Shown piece after piece: positions 61,589 to 64,000 of a DNA stretch of 64,000 bases (its first letter is position 1; every line of letters begins with the position of its first letter). Source of the stretch: Rhizobium sp. AC27/96 (GTDB lineage: Bacteria; Pseudomonadota; Alphaproteobacteria; Rhizobiales; Rhizobiaceae); assembly GCF_001692325.1 (NCBI RefSeq), contig NZ_LXKN01000018.1, positions 558,001 through 622,000 on the forward strand, read 5' to 3'. A program made the position numbers and the translations under genes. The notes beneath the pieces were generated by a model. It was not told the origin of the DNA. It saw only the letters and a program-made list of their open reading frames with translations, and did no database searches.

Positions 61589-62194
61589 CTATTGATTCAT
61601 AGAGGCATCGAGCGCTTGGTTCAATGCCAGTACGTTGACGACAGGCTCGCCGAAAATACCGAGCTCCCGGGATTCGACAGCCGCGTCGACGATCGACTTG
61701 AGCTTGGCTTCATCCATGTTGCGCGCCTTGGCCACGCGCGGGATCTGGAAGTATGCATCCTCAGGCGAAATATGCGGATCGAGACCGCTGCCCGAGGTCG
61801 TGACCAGGTCGATTGGAACCGGCATGTTCGGGTTCTGAGCCTGCAATGTCGCGGTGTCACCCTTGATGCGGGTCATCAGCGCCGAGCTGGTCGGACCGAG
61901 ATTGGAGCCACCGGAATTGGCTGCATTGTAGGGCGAGGAAACCGATTTGGTTGGGTCATTCGGGTCCGCTCCTGTCGTTGCCGACAGACGGCCGTGGAAA
62001 TAGCGGTCCGTGGTGAAGCTCTGGCCGATCAGGCTGGAGCCGATGACCTTCCCATCCTTCTCCACCAGGCTGCCATTGGCCTGATGGGGGAAGAGAGCCT
62101 GGGCAACACCTGTCATGGCGAGCGGATAGGCAAGGCCAGTCAGAACGGTCGTGGCGACGATCATGACGATGGCGGGTCTGATTTGTTTCAGCAT
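61589..62194 (-). CDS. kdpC: Potassium-transporting ATPase subunit KdpC
   Basis: 201 residues with a single N-terminal TM helix ([21 protein letters not shown]) and the periplasmic KdpC domain: [66 protein letters not shown]. It stabilises the KdpA-KdpB complex. Second-to-last gene of the kdp operon here, 11 bp after kdpB. Confidence 0.95.
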   Translation of the reverse strand: MLKQIRPAIVMIVATTVLTGLAYPLAMTGVAQALFPHQANGSLVEKDGKVIGSSLIGQSFTTDRYFHGRLSATTGADPNDPTKSVSSPYNAANSGGSNLGPTSSALMTRIKGDTATLQAQNPNMPVPIDLVTTSGSGLDPHISPEDAYFQIPRVAKARNMDEAKLKSIVDAAVESRELGIFGEPVVNVLALNQALDASMNQ

Positions 62195-62205
62195 GGGAAA
62201 TCTCC

Positions 62206-64000
62206 TTAGACCAGGCCAATGGCGGTAATCGCCATATCGATGGCCTTGATGCCGATGAAGGGTACGATGATGCCGCCAAGGCCGTAGATCAGCAGGTTAC
62301 GGCTGAGCAGCGCGCCGGCACCGATCGGGCGATAACGAACGCCCTTCAGCGACAGCGGGATCAAAGCAACAATGATCAGGGCGTTGAAGATGATCGCGGA
62401 AAGGATGGCGCTCTGCGGCGTGGCGAGCCCCATGATGTTCAGCGTCTTCAGCTGTGGATAGAAGGCAATGAACATTGCCGGGATGATGGCGAAATACTTC
62501 GCGATATCATTGGCGATCGAGAAGGTGGTAAGCGCGCCGCGGGTCATCAGCAACTGCTTGCCGATTTCGACGATCTCGATCAGCTTCGTCGGGTCGCTGT
62601 CGAGGTCGACCATGTTGCCGGCCTCGCGGGCGGCCACGGTGCCGGTGTTCATGGCGACGCCGACGTCGGCCTGGGCTAGCGCCGGGGCGTCGTTGGTGCC
62701 GTCACCGCACATGGCGACGAGCTTGCCCTTGGCCTGCTCTTCGCGCATCAGCGCCAGCTTCATTTCCGGAGTTGCCTGGGCGAGGAAATCGTCCACCCCG
62801 GCTTCGGCGGCGATAGCAGCAGCCGTGAGCGGATTGTCACCCGTGATCATTACCGTGCGGATACCCATGCGGCGCAATTCGGCAAAGCGTTCGCGGATGC
62901 CACCCTTGATGATGTCCTTGAGGTGGATGACACCGAGCAGGCGGCCGTCTCGGGCAACAGCAAGCGGCGTGCCGCCGGCCTTGGCGATCTCGTCGGCAAT
63001 CCCCTGCAGTTCGCGAAGCGTCTCGCTGGTGGTACGCGAGATGACAGCGGTGCCATCGCTGCCGCTATTGGCAGCACCGTCCACATAGGCAAGAACCGCA
63101 TCGACAGCGCCCTTACGGATCGACGAGCCCTCGAGATCGACACCGCTCATGCGGGTCTGGGCAGTGAAGGGCACGAAGGTGGCCTTGAGGCTCGTCATGT
63201 CGCGACCACGGATGGCATACTTCTCCTTGGCAAGCACGACGATGGAGCGCCCTTCCGGCGTTTCGTCGGCAAGCGAGGCGAGCTGGGCAGCATCGGCCAG
63301 ATCCTGCTCGCTGACACCCCGAACCGGGCGGAAGGCGGTAGCCTGACGGTTGCCGAGGGTGATCGTGCCGGTTTTATCGAGCAATAGCGTGTCGACGTCG
63401 CCGGCTGCCTCGACGGCACGGCCCGACATGGCAAGCACATTGAAGCGCACCAGACGGTCCATGCCGGCGATACCGATCGCCGAGAGAAGCGCACCGATTG
63501 TCGTCGGGATCAGCGTCACGAACAGGGCGACGAGCACGACGGTCTGGATCGAGCCGCCGGCATAGGCCGCAAAGCTCGGGATCGTCACCGTGGCAAGCAC
63601 GAAGATCAGCGTCATGCCGGCAAGCAGGATGTTGAGCGCGATCTCGTTCGGCGTCTTCTGACGTTCTGCACCCTCGACCAGTGCGATCATGCGGTCGATG
63701 AAGGTGGAGCCGGCTGCTGCCGTGATGCGCACGCGGATTTCATCCGACAGAACCTGTGTGCCGCCCGTCACGGCCGAACGGTCGCCACCGGATTCACGGA
63801 TCACCGGTGCCGATTCACCCGTGATCGCTGCTTCGTTGACCGAGGCAACGCCTTCGATGACTTCGCCGTCCGACGGGATGATGTCGCCAGCTTCGACCAG
63901 CACGACGTCACCGACCTTGAGGCTGGTGCCCGGCACCATCTTGTAGTCGGCGCGGCTGGTGCCGCTCAGAAGCTTTGCCTGGGTCTCGGTGCGCGATTTG
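62206..64000 (-). CDS. kdpB: Potassium-transporting P-type ATPase subunit KdpB, 5' end cut by the window
   Basis: The C-terminal ~597 residues are present and the frame continues through base 64000. P-type ATPase motifs: [10 protein letters not shown] (phosphorylation site), TGES (AITGESAPV), [13 protein letters not shown] and GDN at the hinge, with TM segments at the C-terminus. It hydrolyses ATP to drive high-affinity K+ uptake by KdpA. The rest of the gene and kdpA/kdpF lie beyond the right edge. Confidence 0.95.
   Translation of the reverse strand, partial: KSRTETQAKLLSGTSRADYKMVPGTSLKVGDVVLVEAGDIIPSDGEVIEGVASVNEAAITGESAPVIRESGGDRSAVTGGTQVLSDEIRVRITAAAGSTFIDRMIALVEGAERQKTPNEIALNILLAGMTLIFVLATVTIPSFAAYAGGSIQTVVLVALFVTLIPTTIGALLSAIGIAGMDRLVRFNVLAMSGRAVEAAGDVDTLLLDKTGTITLGNRQATAFRPVRGVSEQDLADAAQLASLADETPEGRSIVVLAKEKYAIRGRDMTSLKATFVPFTAQTRMSGVDLEGSSIRKGAVDAVLAYVDGAANSGSDGTAVISRTTSETLRELQGIADEIAKAGGTPLAVARDGRLLGVIHLKDIIKGGIRERFAELRRMGIRTVMITGDNPLTAAAIAAEAGVDDFLAQATPEMKLALMREEQAKGKLVAMCGDGTNDAPALAQADVGVAMNTGTVAAREAGNMVDLDSDPTKLIEIVEIGKQLLMTRGALTTFSIANDIAKYFAIIPAMFIAFYPQLKTLNIMGLATPQSAILSAIIFNALIIVALIPLSLKGVRYRPIGAGALLSRNLLIYGLGGIIVPFIGIKAIDMAITAIGLV

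Overview
The window is GC-rich, gene-dense chromosome or large replicon of an alphaproteobacterium, most likely a member of Rhizobiaceae (Rhizobium/Agrobacterium-like). The evidence is the gene content: opine-type amino-acid ABC transporter, FtrA-type regulator, Agrobacterium-like uronate dehydrogenase, EIIA-Ntr beside kdpDE, and intergenic repeats resembling rhizobial RIME elements. No rRNA, tRNA, CRISPR array, transposase or phage gene was seen. The content is mostly catabolic: small transport-plus-enzyme islands, each with its own regulator.

Layout. 1-4752: end of a peptide ABC transporter, a D-aminopeptidase-like hydrolase, a LysR regulator, a D-amino-acid transaminase and a DmpA-type aminopeptidase, which together look like a D-amino-acid peptide utilisation island. 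4908-12364: exported esterase, AraC regulator, small conserved protein, VOC protein, a repeat element, an exported Arg/Asp-rich protein, a GST divergent from FtrA, a small membrane protein and a glycosyltransferase-like protein. 12541-17976: polar amino-acid/opine-type ABC transporter and an M20D amidohydrolase, divergent from a GntR regulator with a perfect palindrome between them. 18638-25273: LacI regulator and a tetronate operon (ltnD, otnK, otnC, otnI, denD, SDR) that takes L-threonate and D-erythronate to DHAP. 25288-31773: a second repeat element, HtrA-like protease, PAS-GGDEF protein, MarR/FAD-monooxygenase pair and small exported proteins. 32066-41229: ROK regulator, GH20 hexosaminidase, GNAT protein and a peptide-class ABC transporter, probably for chitobiose-like oligosaccharides. 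41686-50813: RidA, SDRs, a stand-alone LigD polymerase domain, ICMT-like protein, GST, GFA protein, a third repeat element, small stress-type proteins, cardiolipin synthase and an EEP-family protein. 51353-57419: MFS transporter, uronate dehydrogenase and the sulfate ABC operon. 57580-64000: EIIA-Ntr-like protein, KdpE, KdpD, KdpC and truncated KdpB, i.e. high-affinity potassium uptake with its sensor and a possible PTS-Ntr input.

The most unusual signals are: three copies of a ~100-bp inverted-repeat element whose right end supplies the TAG stop codon of the adjacent leftward gene in every case; a 36-bp near-perfect palindrome over the promoter of the tetronate operon; a strong hairpin between kdpC and kdpD; an EIIA-Ntr paralogue directly after kdpDE; and the D-peptide island. 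All functions are read from motifs and remembered family features; no database search was possible.
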